The notes: generated by a model from the letters alone, not told the origin. Shown: positions 17,889 to 28,172, numbered from the stretch's first letter. The stretch: 64,000 bases of DNA from Rhizobium sp. Root483D2 (GCF_001426685.1 NZ_LMFB01000044.1:19226-83225), one strand, 5' to 3'. Numbers and translations are program-made.

Positions 17889-18001
17889 GCCCCTCATCCG
17901 CCCTCTCGGGCACCGTCTCCCCGCAAGCAGGGAGACGGGATGTGCGGCAACCTCTGTCGTCCCCTCGCCCCGTTTACGGGGAGAGGGCCAGGGTGAGGGG
18001 C
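17889..18001. repeat. Palindromic intergenic element, copy 2 (RIME-like)
   Basis: This 113-bp element has the same ends as the one at 1861-1976 (GCCCCTCATCCG and GGTGAGGGGC) and the same two inner hairpins (TCTCCCCG.../...GGGGAGA). It fills most of the gap between pyrC' and plsY and ends about 35 bases before the plsY start, so it lies inside a likely transcription unit. Confidence 0.8.
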
Positions 18002-18036
18002 AAACGTCCACTGGGGACGAAATGGGGAGGCGATCG

Positions 18037-18651
18037 GTGGCTGACATATTTTCCTGGCAACTCGGGCTGGCGCTAACAGCCGGGGCTGTAATCTTCGGCT
18101 ATCTGCTCGGCTCGATCCCCTTCGGCCTCATCCTCACCCGCATGGCCGGGCTCGGCGATGTCCGCAAGATCGGTTCCGGCAATATCGGCGCGACCAATGT
18201 GCTGCGCACCGGCAACAAGAAACTTGCCGCAGCCACGCTGCTGCTGGATGCCCTGAAGGGAACTGCCGCTGCGGCCATTGCCTCACGCTGGGGGATCGAG
18301 GCGGGGATTGCCGCCGGTTTCGCTGCCTTCATCGGTCATCTCTATCCCGTCTGGCTGGGTTTCAAGGGTGGCAAGGGCATTGCGACCTATATCGGCGTGC
18401 TGCTTGGTCTGGCGCCAGTCATGGTTCTTTTGTTTGCGGCCATCTGGCTGGCGATGGCGAAAATCACCCGTTACTCTTCGTTGTCTGCGCTGGTTGCAAC
18501 ATTGATCGTTCCGGTTGTATTGTTGGCAACGGGCTATGGAAAGATCGGTTTGCTGTTCGTGGTGATGAGCGTCATCACCTGGATCAAGCACCGGGCGAAT
18601 ATCCAGCGGCTTCTGGCGGGGACCGAAAGCCGGATCGGGCAAAAGGGATAG
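18037..18651 (+). CDS. plsY: Glycerol-3-phosphate acyltransferase PlsY
   Basis: PlsY (204 residues) is an inner-membrane enzyme that moves the acyl group from acyl-phosphate to glycerol-3-phosphate. Its three conserved motifs are present: [12 protein letters not shown], the [17 protein letters not shown] loop near residue 45, and [13 protein letters not shown] near residue 110. Five membrane segments can be seen. I chose the GTG at 18037 because GGGGAGG lies 6 bases before it; an in-frame ATG at 18022 would add five residues. The upstream gap carries a palindromic element. dprA begins 7 bases after the stop. Confidence 0.94.
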   Translation: MADIFSWQLGLALTAGAVIFGYLLGSIPFGLILTRMAGLGDVRKIGSGNIGATNVLRTGNKKLAAATLLLDALKGTAAAAIASRWGIEAGIAAGFAAFIGHLYPVWLGFKGGKGIATYIGVLLGLAPVMVLLFAAIWLAMAKITRYSSLSALVATLIVPVVLLATGYGKIGLLFVVMSVITWIKHRANIQRLLAGTESRIGQKG

Positions 18652-18658
18652 GACAAGA

Positions 18659-19810
18659 ATGTCGGATGGCAGCGCAGGACGAAACGGAATTGCGCTGACG
18701 GAACGACAAAGAATTGCCTGGTTGAGGCTGATCCGCAGCGACAATGTCGGTCCTGCCACCTTTCGCGATCTCATCAACCATTTCGGCTCTGCGGAAACCG
18801 CGCTCGAAATGCTGCCCGAACTGTCGCGCCGCGGCGGTTCCACCCGCGCCATCCGGGTGGCTTCCATTGCCGAGGCGGAAAAGGAGCTCTCTGCGGCCCA
18901 TCGCTTCGGCGCCCGCTTCATCGGCATCGGCGAACCGGATTATCCTCCGGCGCTGCGCCAGATCGACGGTGCTCCGCCGCTTCTGGCCGTGAAAGGCAAC
19001 GCAGCCACCGGCACCCTCCCTTCGCTTGGCATTGTCGGCTCGCGCAATGCCTCGATCAGCGGCACGAAATTTGCGGCGATGATTGCGCGCGATGTCGGGC
19101 GCGCCGGATATTCGATCATATCGGGGCTTGCGCGCGGCATCGATACGGCAGCACACCGGGCGAGCCTGGAAACGGGAACGATCGCAGCCCTGGCCGGTGG
19201 TCTGGATCAGCCCTACCCGCCCGAAAATATCGGCCTTCTCGACGAGATCACGCGTGGGAATGGCCTCGCCATCAGCGAAATGCCATTCGGCTGGGAACCG
19301 CGCGCCCGTGATTTCCCGCGTCGCAACCGGCTGATTGCCGGTGTCAGCCTCGGGCTTGCCGTGGTCGAGGCGGCAGCCCGCTCTGGATCGCTGATCACCG
19401 CGCGCTATGCCGCCGACTTCGGACGGCTGGTCTTTGCCGTGCCGGGATCGCCGCTCGATCCCCGGTGCCAGGGCACCAACGGTCTGTTGAAGGATGGCGC
19501 GACCGTGACGACGGAGGCGCAGGATATCCTGCAGGCGCTCGCCCCTCTCAGCCGCATCGACCTCTTCACGCCGCCGCAGGCGGAGGAACCGGGCGAGCAT
19601 GATGGCGGGCCGATGGCACCGCCGCCGGATGCCAACGATCGCATGCGGATCACCAATGCGCTCGGGCCAACGCCGGTCGAGATCGACGACATCATCCGCC
19701 ATACGGGGCTTGCGGCGTCCGCCGTCTATCTTGTCCTTCTAGAACTGGATCTTGCCGGACGGCTTCACCGGCATCCCGGCGGCCTTGTTTCTCTCAGCAT
19801 TGGAGATTGA
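18659..19810 (+). CDS. dprA: DNA-processing protein DprA
   Basis: DprA (383 residues) loads RecA on single-stranded DNA taken up during transformation. There is an N-terminal SAM/HhH-like part ([22 protein letters not shown]), then the Rossmann domain with [17 protein letters not shown] near residue 125, [38 protein letters not shown] and [17 protein letters not shown]-terminal winged helix ([20 protein letters not shown]) completes the family layout. It follows plsY by 7 bases. The last 72 bases overlap, tail to tail, the small reverse gene at 19739-19996. Confidence 0.96.
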   Translation: MSDGSAGRNGIALTERQRIAWLRLIRSDNVGPATFRDLINHFGSAETALEMLPELSRRGGSTRAIRVASIAEAEKELSAAHRFGARFIGIGEPDYPPALRQIDGAPPLLAVKGNAATGTLPSLGIVGSRNASISGTKFAAMIARDVGRAGYSIISGLARGIDTAAHRASLETGTIAALAGGLDQPYPPENIGLLDEITRGNGLAISEMPFGWEPRARDFPRRNRLIAGVSLGLAVVEAAARSGSLITARYAADFGRLVFAVPGSPLDPRCQGTNGLLKDGATVTTEAQDILQALAPLSRIDLFTPPQAEEPGEHDGGPMAPPPDANDRMRITNALGPTPVEIDDIIRHTGLAASAVYLVLLELDLAGRLHRHPGGLVSLSIGD

Positions 19811-19996
19811 CAATGGGCGCTTGCCTGACAGGATGTCGCCAGCCTCGACATAGGCCATTTCGATCAGGTAGCACAGCATATCCGCACTCTCGCTAGCGGC
19901 GACACCACGCAACTCTCCAAGCATGTGCCGGATATAGGCGATCTTTTCACGGGCCTGCGCTTCTGTCTTGGCGGTCCCGGTTGAACTTGGAATCAT
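19739..19996 (-). CDS. Conserved small protein of unknown function
   Basis: This 85-residue protein is mostly helical ([39 protein letters not shown]) with a Ser/Thr-rich start and a basic tail. I recognise it only as a type of small conserved rhizobial protein without a named family. A good AGGAG lies 7 bases before the ATG at 19996, which supports it. Its C-terminal 23 codons are antisense to the dprA 3' end. Function unknown. Confidence 0.7.
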   Translation of the reverse strand: MIPSSTGTAKTEAQAREKIAYIRHMLGELRGVAASESADMLCYLIEMAYVEAGDILSGKRPLSISNAERNKAAGMPVKPSGKIQF

Positions 19997-20357
19997 CTAT
20001 TCTCCTTGTGGTGCATTCAGAACCCGCCTTTTGACATGCAAGCATTGGCCGAGCGGAACACCATGCAACACCCTCCCCGTTGTGTTGGCCGCCACCTTCG
20101 GATAAGGCCCCACAAGCATCGCTTTCTGCCGATGCCCCGAGAGATGCAAACTACACGTCAATGACTCTATAGCATTTATCTTTAATTGCAATATGCGTGC
20201 AATCGCTCATAGGTTGCATCTCGTTGTGACCGCTTATTTTGGGTGCAGCACTTGACCGCAGACGAATCCCTGTCCATGTCGGGGCATCGATATTTCCCAT
20301 TGTGCCGCCTCTTTCCGGCCTGGCACAGCTTTGAACGGTTGCTTTGAGAATATGACC
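19997..20357. other. Intergenic region upstream of topA
   Basis: This 361-base gap separates the divergent starts of the small gene at 19739-19996 and topA. It is more A+T-rich around 20160-20250 (AATTGCAATATG, CTATAGCATTTATC), fitting promoters, but no box pair stands out enough to call. CTTGAC near 20249 could be a -35 for topA. A short reverse frame from about 20191 has no similarity I recognise. Confidence 0.5.
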
Positions 20358-23060
20358 ATGAATGTCGTCGTCGTGGAATCGCCTTCAAAGGCGAAGACCA
20401 TCAACAAGTATCTGGGGCCCGGCTACAAGGTGCTCGCATCCTTCGGTCACGTCCGTGATTTGCCGGCCAAGGATGGCTCGGTGCTGCCGGATGACGACTT
20501 CGCCATGCTGTGGGAAGTGGATACCAAATCCGCCAAACACATGAAGGATATTGCCGACGCCCTGAAATCCGCCGACCGCCTCATTCTGGCAACCGACCCG
20601 GATCGCGAGGGAGAAGCAATTTCCTGGCACGTGCTGGATCTCTTGCGCAAGAAGAAGCTGATCGGCGACAAGCCGGTGAGCCGCGTCGTCTTCAACGCCA
20701 TCACCAAGAAGGCCGTGCTCGATGCGATGGCCAATCCGCGTGATATCGATATCCCGCTGGTGGATGCCTATCTGGCACGCCGGGCGCTCGATTATCTCGT
20801 CGGCTTCAACCTGTCGCCGGTCCTGTGGCGCAAGTTGCCCGGCGCCCGCTCGGCCGGCCGCGTGCAATCGGTGACGCTGCGTCTCGTCTGCGACCGGGAA
20901 GCCGAAATCGAACGGTTCATCTCGGAAGAATACTGGAACCTTTCGGCGCTCCTGAAGACGCCGCGTGGCGACGAGTTCGAGGCCCGGCTGGTTTCGGCCG
21001 GCGGCAGCCGCCTGCCGCCGCGCGGCGTGACCAATGGCGAGGACGCCGGCAAGCTGAAGACTTTGCTGGACGGCGCTGCCTATACGGTGGAAAGCATCGA
21101 AGCCAAGCCGGTCAAACGCAATCCGTCGCCGCCGTTCACCACTTCGACTCTGCAACAGGCTGCCTCCTCCAAGCTCGGCTTCTCCGCATCGCGCACAATG
21201 CAGGTCGCCCAGAGGCTTTACGAAGGTATCGATATCGGCGGCGAGACGGTTGGTCTCATCACCTATATGCGTACCGACGGCGTGCAGATGGCGGCAGAAG
21301 CGATCGAGGCGGCGCGCAGCGCCATCGGCGATCAGTTCGGCAGCCGCTACGTGCCGGACAAGGCGCGTCTCTATTCGACCAAGGCCAAGAACGCCCAGGA
21401 AGCGCACGAGGCGATCCGCCCGACCGACTTCACCCGCATTCCCGACCATGTGCGCAAGTTTCTCGATGCCGACCAGCTGCGTCTCTACGACCTGATCTGG
21501 AAGCGCGGCATTGCCAGCCAGATGGCGTCGGCTGAAATCGAGCGGACCACCGCCGAGATCACCGCCGACAACAAGGGCGAGAAAGCTGGCCTGCGCGCCG
21601 TCGGCTCGGTCATCCGGTTCGACGGTTTCATCGCCGCCTATACCGACCAGAAGGAAGATGGCGAGCAAAGCGACGACGGCGACGAGGATGGCCGCCTGCC
21701 GCAGATCAATGCCCGCGAAAACCTCGCCAAGCAGAAGATCAACTCGACCCAGCACTTCACCGAGCCGCCGCCGCGCTATTCGGAAGCATCGCTGATCAAG
21801 AAGATGGAAGAGCTCGGCATCGGCCGCCCGTCCACTTATGCGGCGACGGTAACGACGCTGCTCGACCGCGAATATATCACCAACGACAAGCGCAAGCTGG
21901 TGCCCGAGGCCAAGGGCCGGTTGGTCACGGCGTTTCTTGAAAGCTTTTTCGCGCGTTATGTCGAATATGATTTCACGGCGTCGCTGGAAGAAAAGCTCGA
22001 CCAGATTTCCGCTGGCGAACTGAACTGGAAAGACGTTCTTCGCGATTTCTGGAGGGACTTCTTCGCCCAGATCGAAGACACCAAGGAACTGCGCGTCACC
22101 AACGTGCTCGACGCGCTGAACGAGGAACTGGCCCCGCTGGTCTTCCCCAAGCGCGAGGACGGCAGCGATCCGCGCATCTGCCAGGTCTGCGGCACTGGCA
22201 AGCTGTCGCTGAAGCTCGGCAAATACGGCGCCTTCGTCGGCTGCTCGAACTATCCGGAATGCAACTTCACCCGCCAGCTTTCATCCGACAGCAATGGCGG
22301 CGACGAGGCATCGGTCTCCAGCGAGCCGCTGGCTCTGGGCAAGGACCCGCATACAAGCGAGGAAATCACCCTGCGCTCCGGCCGTTTCGGACCCTATGTC
22401 CAGCGCGGCGACGGCAAGGAAGCCAAGCGCTCGAGCCTGCCCAAGGGCTGGACACCGGCGAGCATCGATCACGAAAAGGCACTGGCGCTTCTGTCGCTGC
22501 CGCGCGATATCGGCGCGCATCCCGAAAGTGGCAAGATGATCTCGTCGGGCCTTGGCCGCTACGGGCCGTTCATCCTGCATGACGGCAAATATGCCAATGT
22601 CGAGAGCATCGAGGATGTGTTTTCCATCGGGCTTAACCGTGCGGTCTCGGTTCTTGCCGACAAGCAGGCCAAGGGTCCCGGCGGACGCGGCGCCTCTGCC
22701 GCTCCGCTGAAGGAAGTCGGCGATCATCCCGATGGCGGACCGATTACGGTCAAGGACGGCAAATACGGTCCCTACGTCAATTGGGGCAAGGTCAATGCGA
22801 CCCTGCCGAAGGGCAAGGATCCGGTCTCGGTGACGATGGAAGACGCGTTGCTCCTGATCGCAGAACGCATCGCCAAGGGCGGCATCAAGCCGGCCAAGAG
22901 CAAGGCAACCAAGGCCGCTAAGTCAAAGGCTGCCGCCAAGACCGGTGCGGCCACGGCAAAGTCTGCCAAGCCGAAGACGGCTGCGGCCAAACCGAAAGCC
23001 GCAGCAAAGCCAAAGGCAGCGGCAAAGCCGAAGACGGCTGCAAAAGCGAAGAAAGACTGA
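20358..23060 (+). CDS. topA: DNA topoisomerase I
   Basis: TopA (900 residues) relaxes negative supercoils. The Toprim domain opens the protein (NVVVVESPSKAKTINKYLG, with ATDPDREGEAISWH near residue 80). The catalytic tyrosine is in GLITYMRTDGVQM near residue 303. Zinc-ribbon cysteines begin near residue 608 (CQVCGTGK...CSNYPEC) and are followed by ribbon-like repeats without all cysteines (LRSGRFGPYVQRGDGKEAK and similar). The last 55 residues are Lys/Ala/Pro-rich repeats of the AKPKAA type, a histone-H1-like tail common in alphaproteobacteria. An in-frame ATG at 20352 is equally possible. rnr starts 2 bases after the stop. Confidence 0.97.
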   Translation: MNVVVVESPSKAKTINKYLGPGYKVLASFGHVRDLPAKDGSVLPDDDFAMLWEVDTKSAKHMKDIADALKSADRLILATDPDREGEAISWHVLDLLRKKKLIGDKPVSRVVFNAITKKAVLDAMANPRDIDIPLVDAYLARRALDYLVGFNLSPVLWRKLPGARSAGRVQSVTLRLVCDREAEIERFISEEYWNLSALLKTPRGDEFEARLVSAGGSRLPPRGVTNGEDAGKLKTLLDGAAYTVESIEAKPVKRNPSPPFTTSTLQQAASSKLGFSASRTMQVAQRLYEGIDIGGETVGLITYMRTDGVQMAAEAIEAARSAIGDQFGSRYVPDKARLYSTKAKNAQEAHEAIRPTDFTRIPDHVRKFLDADQLRLYDLIWKRGIASQMASAEIERTTAEITADNKGEKAGLRAVGSVIRFDGFIAAYTDQKEDGEQSDDGDEDGRLPQINARENLAKQKINSTQHFTEPPPRYSEASLIKKMEELGIGRPSTYAATVTTLLDREYITNDKRKLVPEAKGRLVTAFLESFFARYVEYDFTASLEEKLDQISAGELNWKDVLRDFWRDFFAQIEDTKELRVTNVLDALNEELAPLVFPKREDGSDPRICQVCGTGKLSLKLGKYGAFVGCSNYPECNFTRQLSSDSNGGDEASVSSEPLALGKDPHTSEEITLRSGRFGPYVQRGDGKEAKRSSLPKGWTPASIDHEKALALLSLPRDIGAHPESGKMISSGLGRYGPFILHDGKYANVESIEDVFSIGLNRAVSVLADKQAKGPGGRGASAAPLKEVGDHPDGGPITVKDGKYGPYVNWGKVNATLPKGKDPVSVTMEDALLLIAERIAKGGIKPAKSKATKAAKSKAAAKTGAATAKSAKPKTAAAKPKAAAKPKAAAKPKTAAKAKKD

Positions 23061-23062
23061 CC

Positions 23063-25438
23063 GTGACCAAAGACCCGCGCGATCGTACCGAACGGCCCGG
23101 AAAACCCGCAGTCCGGATCGGACGCGCGGGCAAGAAGGTCATCATGCCCGCAGACGGCACCGTGATCATTCACGGTGCCGTGCCGCCGCGCGACGTGCTG
23201 ATGCGCTTCATCTCGGAAAACCCGGACAAGGCCTCCAAACGCGAGATCTACAAGGCTTTCGGTTTGAAGGGGGACACCCGCATCGAGCTGAAAGCGCTGT
23301 TGCGCGAGATGGAACAGGATGGGCTTCTGGAAAAGAAGCGCAATTCGCTGGTGCGTCCGGGCGCCCTGCCCCCCGTCACCGTTCTCGACATCACCACCCG
23401 CGACAAGGATGGCGAACTGATCGGCCGTCCCGCCGAATGGCCGGAGGATGCCGGCGTGGCACCGGCCGTTTCCATCCGCCAGTCGAGCATCGGCCAGTCC
23501 AAGGGCAAGATGCCCGTTGGCGGCATCGGCGACCGGGTGCTCGCCAAAATTTTCCCCGCAAAGGATCGCGGCGGCCCGGCCTATACGGCGCGGATCATCA
23601 AGGTGCTCGACCGCAAGCGCAATAACAACGCAGCTTTGGGCGTCTTCCGGGAAATGCCGGGCGGCGGCGGCCGGATCATGCCGATCGAGAAACGCGGCGA
23701 AGAAATGCAGGTCGAGGCCGAGCATCAGGGACCCGCCAAGGACGGCGATCTGGTCGAGGTGGAAATCGTGCGGTCCGGCCGCTTCGGTCTGCCGCGCGCC
23801 GCCGTCAAGACCGTGATCGGTTCGGTCGCCACCGAAAAGGCGATCTCGATGATCGCCATCCATGCGCATGGCATTCCCTATATCTTTCCAGAGGGCGTCA
23901 TCAAGGAAGCCGATGCCGCCGGTCCCGCCACCATGTCGCATCGCGAGGACTGGCGTGCGCTGCCACTGATCACCATCGATCCCGCCGACGCCAAGGATCA
24001 TGACGACGCTGTTCATGCCGAGCCCGATCCGTCTCCCGACAATGAAGGCGGCGTCATCGTCACCGTGGCGATCGCCGATGTCTCCTGGTATGTGCGGCCG
24101 AAATCGGCGCTGGATCATGAGGCGGCCAAGCGCGGCAATTCCGTCTATTTCCCCGACCGCGTCGTGCCCATGCTGCCGGAGCGGATTTCCAACGAGCTGT
24201 GCTCGCTGAAAGAGGGTGTGGACCGGCCGGCTCTGGCCGTGCGCATGCGCTTTTCCAAGGAAGGCCGCAAGGCCGGCCACACCTTCCATCGCATCATGAT
24301 GAAGAGTGCCGCCAAGCTCTCCTACAATCAGGCGCAGGCGGCGATCGACGGCAATCCGGATGATCAGACCGGACCGCTGCTCGAACCGATCCTGAAGCCG
24401 CTATGGGACGCCTATGCGATCCTGACGCGCGGCCGCGACCGGCGCCAGCCGCTCGAACTCAACATGCCCGAACGCAAGATCGTGCTGAAATCCGACGGCA
24501 CCGTTGACCGCGTCTTCGTGCCGGACCGCCTCGACGCCCACAAGCTGATCGAGGAAATGATGATCCAGGCCAATGTGGCGGCCGCCGAGACGCTGGAGAT
24601 CAAGCGCCAGCCGCTGGTCTACCGCGTCCATGATGCGCCGTCGCTGGCCAAGCAGGAGACGCTGCGCGAGTTTCTGGCGACGCTCGACCTGTCGCTCGTC
24701 AAGGGTGGCAATCTCCGGTCCAACCATTTCAACGGCATCCTGTCGCAGGCGGTGGACAAGCCCTACGAGACGATGGTCAACGAGATGGTGCTGCGGTCGC
24801 AGAGCCAGGCGATCTACAGCCCGGAAAATATCGGCCATTTCGGCCTGAACCTGATGAAATACGCCCATTTCACCTCGCCAATCCGCCGTTATGCCGACCT
24901 GATCGTGCATCGCGCGCTGGTGGGCACTCTGGGCTTGGGCGAAGGCGGCATCACGCCGGCCGAGGAAGCCACGCTCAACGATATCGCCGCCGAGATTTCC
25001 ACCTTCGAGCGCCGGGCGATGGCGGCCGAACGCGATACGGTCGACCGGCTGATTGCCCATCACCTCAGCGGCCGCGTCAACGAGGAATTCGATGGACGCA
25101 TATCCGGTGTGACCAAGGCGGGACTATTTGTCACCCTTCCGGCCTATGGCGCCGACGGGTTCGTGCCTATATCTACGCTGGGACGCGATTATTTCATCTA
25201 TGACGAGGCCCATCAGGCCCTTTCCGGCGAAAAAACCGGACTTGGCTATCGTCTTGGCGATCAGATCCGCGTCAAACTGGTGGAAGCCGTGCCGCTTGCC
25301 GGCGCGCTCCGCTTCGAGATGATCAGCGAAGGACGCAAGATGCCGACGGCAACGCGCTCCTTCCACAAGTCCGGCCGCCGGGATCGCAGCGGCGCTCGCA
25401 AGATGCCGGGGACGCGACCACCGCGCGGCAAGCGATAG
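23063..25438 (+). CDS. rnr: Ribonuclease R
   Basis: RNase R (791 residues) is a 3'-5' exoribonuclease that degrades structured RNA. An N-terminal winged-helix-like part (DVLMRFISENPDKASKREI) and cold-shock domains precede the RNB catalytic core with its acidic site ITIDPADAKDHDDAVHAE near residue 310 and YFPDRVVPMLPERISNELCS. YAHFTSPIRRYADLIVHRAL follows near residue 605. The C-terminal S1 domain starts at FDGRISGVTKAGLFVTLP, and a basic tail ends the protein. The GTG start lies 2 bases after the topA stop, so translation is probably coupled. Confidence 0.96.
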   Translation: MTKDPRDRTERPGKPAVRIGRAGKKVIMPADGTVIIHGAVPPRDVLMRFISENPDKASKREIYKAFGLKGDTRIELKALLREMEQDGLLEKKRNSLVRPGALPPVTVLDITTRDKDGELIGRPAEWPEDAGVAPAVSIRQSSIGQSKGKMPVGGIGDRVLAKIFPAKDRGGPAYTARIIKVLDRKRNNNAALGVFREMPGGGGRIMPIEKRGEEMQVEAEHQGPAKDGDLVEVEIVRSGRFGLPRAAVKTVIGSVATEKAISMIAIHAHGIPYIFPEGVIKEADAAGPATMSHREDWRALPLITIDPADAKDHDDAVHAEPDPSPDNEGGVIVTVAIADVSWYVRPKSALDHEAAKRGNSVYFPDRVVPMLPERISNELCSLKEGVDRPALAVRMRFSKEGRKAGHTFHRIMMKSAAKLSYNQAQAAIDGNPDDQTGPLLEPILKPLWDAYAILTRGRDRRQPLELNMPERKIVLKSDGTVDRVFVPDRLDAHKLIEEMMIQANVAAAETLEIKRQPLVYRVHDAPSLAKQETLREFLATLDLSLVKGGNLRSNHFNGILSQAVDKPYETMVNEMVLRSQSQAIYSPENIGHFGLNLMKYAHFTSPIRRYADLIVHRALVGTLGLGEGGITPAEEATLNDIAAEISTFERRAMAAERDTVDRLIAHHLSGRVNEEFDGRISGVTKAGLFVTLPAYGADGFVPISTLGRDYFIYDEAHQALSGEKTGLGYRLGDQIRVKLVEAVPLAGALRFEMISEGRKMPTATRSFHKSGRRDRSGARKMPGTRPPRGKR

Positions 25439-25483
25439 AGGATGTGAGGCTCGGCCTTGCGTCCACAGATTGAGGATATGGAC

Positions 25484-25945
25484 ATGCAGGCAACTGGCAG
25501 CACTCCGGACACCGTCCGCTTCGAGCAGACAGGCGAAAGCGAACGTCCGGTCGGACGGTCGATCAAGCGCGGACTCCTGAACAAATGCCCGGCCTGCGGC
25601 AGCGGCAAGCTGTTCGGCCGTTTCCTCAAGACGGTGCCTGCCTGCTCGGCCTGCGGCCAGCAGTTGGACCAGCATCGCGCCGACGACTTTCCGCCCTATA
25701 TCGTCGTCACCATCATGGGCCATATCGTTCTCGGCGGCTTCATGGCCACCGAAATGATCCTGCCTCTGTCGAACTGGGGGCACCTGGCGATCTGGGTGCC
25801 GATCACCGTGATCGGCTCGCTCGCGTTGATGCAGCCGGTCAAGGGCGCCGTCGTCGGCCTGCAATGGGCCTTGAAGATGCATGGCTTTGGCGATCACGAC
25901 GACGAGCCGGCTGACGTTCTGCCGGCACCGGACCGGGCTGCGTGA
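25484..25945 (+). CDS. DUF983 membrane protein
   Basis: This 153-residue protein has a zinc-ribbon-like N-terminal half with two CxxC pairs (KCPACGSGKLFGRFLK and ACSACGQQLDQ) and DDFPPYIVVTIMGHIVLG leading into two membrane spans. This is the DUF983 layout; one subset of the family is linked with cytochrome oxidase assembly, but the function here is not known. I chose the ATG at 25484, since TGAGGA sits 7 bases upstream; an ATG at 25478 is in frame. The stop overlaps the GTG of the Nudix gene (GTGA). Confidence 0.87.
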   Translation: MQATGSTPDTVRFEQTGESERPVGRSIKRGLLNKCPACGSGKLFGRFLKTVPACSACGQQLDQHRADDFPPYIVVTIMGHIVLGGFMATEMILPLSNWGHLAIWVPITVIGSLALMQPVKGAVVGLQWALKMHGFGDHDDEPADVLPAPDRAA

Positions 25946-26652
25946 CGACCAGCGGCGACGGTTCTGCCGGCGGCACGCCGTTAGACATTGTCAAAACCCG
26001 ATCGCTGCGGCCGCGTGAGGCCGCGTCGGTCATGCTTTTGGACCGCTCGCAGGATCGCGTGCGGGTTCTCGTCGGCAGGCGGCACAAGGCGCATGTCTTC
26101 ATGCCCGACCTGCATGTCTTTCCCGGCGGGCGCCGCGACAGGGACGATCACAGGCTCGCCTTTGACGGCGACATGCATCCGGCGGTGCTGGAGCGTCTCA
26201 AGACCGCCTACAAGCACGCAGCCTCCGAAAGCCGCCTCCGCGCCATCCCGCTTGCGGCCCTTCGGGAACTGCATGAAGAAGCAAGTATCGCTGTCGGCAC
26301 CAAAAGCTTCGGAAACACTCCGTTACCTTTTCTTCCCGATCTCACAAACTTGCGCTATATGGCACGGGCAATTACGCCGCCGGGACATCCGCGACGGTTC
26401 GACACCCACTTCTTTGCCCTGTTCACGGACGAGGCGGGCGTCGATCCCCGCGATATCCGCGACAGCCGGGAGCTCGAAGATTTGAGATGGATTGATGTGA
26501 ACGATGTCTCGCAGGTGCGATTGCCGGACATTACCGGGATCATCCTTGCGGATTTGCGGGCAAGTCTTCAATCCGACGCATCTCTGCCCTTCGGGAGACC
26601 GGTTCCGTTCTACTACACCCGTCATGGGCGCTTCGTCCGAGACCTCCTTTAG
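25942..26652 (+). CDS. Nudix hydrolase family protein
   Basis: This 236-residue protein is Nudix-like, with N-terminal PREAASVMLLDRSQDRVRVLV and DLHVFPGGRRDRDDHR. A helix with ALRELHEEASI provides the REUxEE core near residue 108. An insertion of about 35 residues separates the glycine part from the REUxEE part, as in the NUDT19/acyl-CoA type of Nudix enzymes. Substrates may be acyl-CoA or nucleotide diphosphates; not determined. It starts at a GTG overlapping the DUF983 stop, and the MFS gene follows 13 bases later. Confidence 0.85.
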   Translation: MTTSGDGSAGGTPLDIVKTRSLRPREAASVMLLDRSQDRVRVLVGRRHKAHVFMPDLHVFPGGRRDRDDHRLAFDGDMHPAVLERLKTAYKHAASESRLRAIPLAALRELHEEASIAVGTKSFGNTPLPFLPDLTNLRYMARAITPPGHPRRFDTHFFALFTDEAGVDPRDIRDSRELEDLRWIDVNDVSQVRLPDITGIILADLRASLQSDASLPFGRPVPFYYTRHGRFVRDLL

Positions 26653-26665
26653 GGAAAATCATTGC

Positions 26666-27850
26666 ATGTCACAGCCGCCGTCCGGCACGCCTGCGCCAGT
26701 TGAGGAAATACACTGGCCATCGCTGGTCGCTGCCATTGCCGCCATCTCGGCTGTTGGTATCGCAATCGGCCTCGGCTTGCCGCTGCTCAGCATCATCATG
26801 GAAAAGCGCGGCATCTCCTCGACGATGATCGGGCTGAATTCCGCCATGGCAGGCCTGGCCTCGATGGCGGCGGCAACGGTGACGGCGAAGATCGCCCACC
26901 GGTTCGGCGTTGCCAACACCATGCTGCTCGCCATCGTCTTTGCCGCAATCAGTGCGCTCGGCTTCTACTATATCGAAAACTTCCTCTTGTGGTTTCCACT
27001 GCGCGTCGTCTTTCACGGCGCCATCACCGTGCTGTTCGTGCTGTCGGAATTCTGGATCAATGCCACAGCCCCGCCCAGCCGCCGTGGGCTTGTGCTGGGC
27101 ATATATGGCACGGTTCTTTCGCTCGGCTTTGCCGCCGGCCCCCTGCTCTTTTCCATTCTCGGCAGCGAGGGCATCCTGCCCTTCGCCTTCGGCGCCGGCG
27201 TTATTCTTCTGGCCGCCATCCCGATCTTTCTTGCCCGCAACGAAAGCCCGCAACTGGACGAGAAGCCGGAGCTGCATTTCATGCGCTACGTCTTCCTGGT
27301 GCCGACGGCCACAGCCGCCGTGTTCATTTTCGGCGCGGTCGAATCGGGGGGCTTGTCGCTGTTTCCGATCTACGGCACCCGCAGCGGCTTTTCCGAAGCG
27401 CAGGCAGCGCTGCTTTTGACCGTCATGGGCATCGGCAATGTCATCTTCCAGATTCCGCTGGGCATGCTGTCCGACCGGATGAAGGACAGGCGCAATCTCT
27501 TGGCGCTGATGACCGTCGTTGGCCTTGTTGGCGCGCTCTGCTTGCCGCTCCTGCAGGGCAATTGGTGGCTGATGGCGATCGTGCTCCTCTTCTGGGGCGG
27601 CAGCGTCTCCGGCCTTTATACGGTGGGCCTCAGTCATCTCGGCTCGCGCCTCACCGGCGCCGACCTTGCCGCCGCCAATGCCGCCTTCATCTTCTCCTAT
27701 GCGGTGGGAACGGTGGCAGGACCGCAAGCGATCGGCGCCGCCATGGATATTTCGGGGAATAACGGTTTTGCCTGGGCTATCGCCGGATTCTTCGGGCTTT
27801 ATGTGGTACTTTCCGTGGTGAGAATCGTTTTCAATCCAAAACGGACTTGA
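26666..27850 (+). CDS. MFS transporter (YcaD-like)
   Basis: This 394-residue protein has 12 hydrophobic segments and the MFS layout. [26 protein letters not shown] carries the first cytoplasmic loop, [20 protein letters not shown] is characteristic of the YcaD/quaternary-ammonium group, and [17 protein letters not shown] is the second-half loop motif. It sits in the inner membrane; the transported compound is not known. The ATG at 26666 follows the Nudix stop by 13 bases. The stop overlaps a TTGACT that may be part of the rpmG promoter. Confidence 0.88.
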   Translation: MSQPPSGTPAPVEEIHWPSLVAAIAAISAVGIAIGLGLPLLSIIMEKRGISSTMIGLNSAMAGLASMAAATVTAKIAHRFGVANTMLLAIVFAAISALGFYYIENFLLWFPLRVVFHGAITVLFVLSEFWINATAPPSRRGLVLGIYGTVLSLGFAAGPLLFSILGSEGILPFAFGAGVILLAAIPIFLARNESPQLDEKPELHFMRYVFLVPTATAAVFIFGAVESGGLSLFPIYGTRSGFSEAQAALLLTVMGIGNVIFQIPLGMLSDRMKDRRNLLALMTVVGLVGALCLPLLQGNWWLMAIVLLFWGGSVSGLYTVGLSHLGSRLTGADLAAANAAFIFSYAVGTVAGPQAIGAAMDISGNNGFAWAIAGFFGLYVVLSVVRIVFNPKRT

Positions 27851-27944
27851 CTTTTCGGGCGCGATTTGTAGTTTCGCGCCAAGTTTGCCGGGACCCTTCC
27901 CTTGGAAGTCCGCGGCTTTGTTTTTTTATAAAGGCAGGACGACC

Positions 27945-28112
27945 ATGGCGAAAGCTGCAAAAATCAAGATCAAGCTGCTGTCGACGGCCGACACAGGGAC
28001 TTTCTACGTTACCTCGAAGAACAGCCGTACGAAGACGGACAAGATGTCCTTCACCAAGTACGACCCGGTCGTACGCAAGCACGTTGAATTCAAGGAAACC
28101 AAGATCAAGTAA
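27945..28112 (+). CDS. rpmG: 50S ribosomal protein L33
   Basis: This 55-residue protein is L33: [40 protein letters not shown] and a [13 protein letters not shown] end. It lacks the paired CxxC of zinc-binding L33, so it is the Zn-independent type. The ATG at 27945 follows AAGGCAGGA. A likely -35 box TTGACT lies at 27847-27852 over the end of the MFS gene, with a poor TAGTTT -10. A strong terminator follows at 28138-28172. Confidence 0.97.
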   Translation: MAKAAKIKIKLLSTADTGTFYVTSKNSRTKTDKMSFTKYDPVVRKHVEFKETKIK

Positions 28113-28137
28113 GATCCGGTTGACCTGATGGAATTGG

Positions 28138-28172
28138 AAAAGGCGCCGGCTGAAAAGCCAGGCGCCTTTTTT
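28138..28172 (+). terminator. Rho-independent terminator of rpmG
   Basis: AAAGGCGCC (28139-28147) pairs with GGCGCCTTT (28161-28169) around a short loop and runs into six T residues. It is oriented to end the forward rpmG transcript 26 bases after the stop codon. Confidence 0.85.

Noticed and set aside
19997..20191. Reverse frame of 64 codons upstream of the gene at 19739-19996
   Set aside because: No similarity recognised and no good ribosome-binding site; possibly part of a promoter region.
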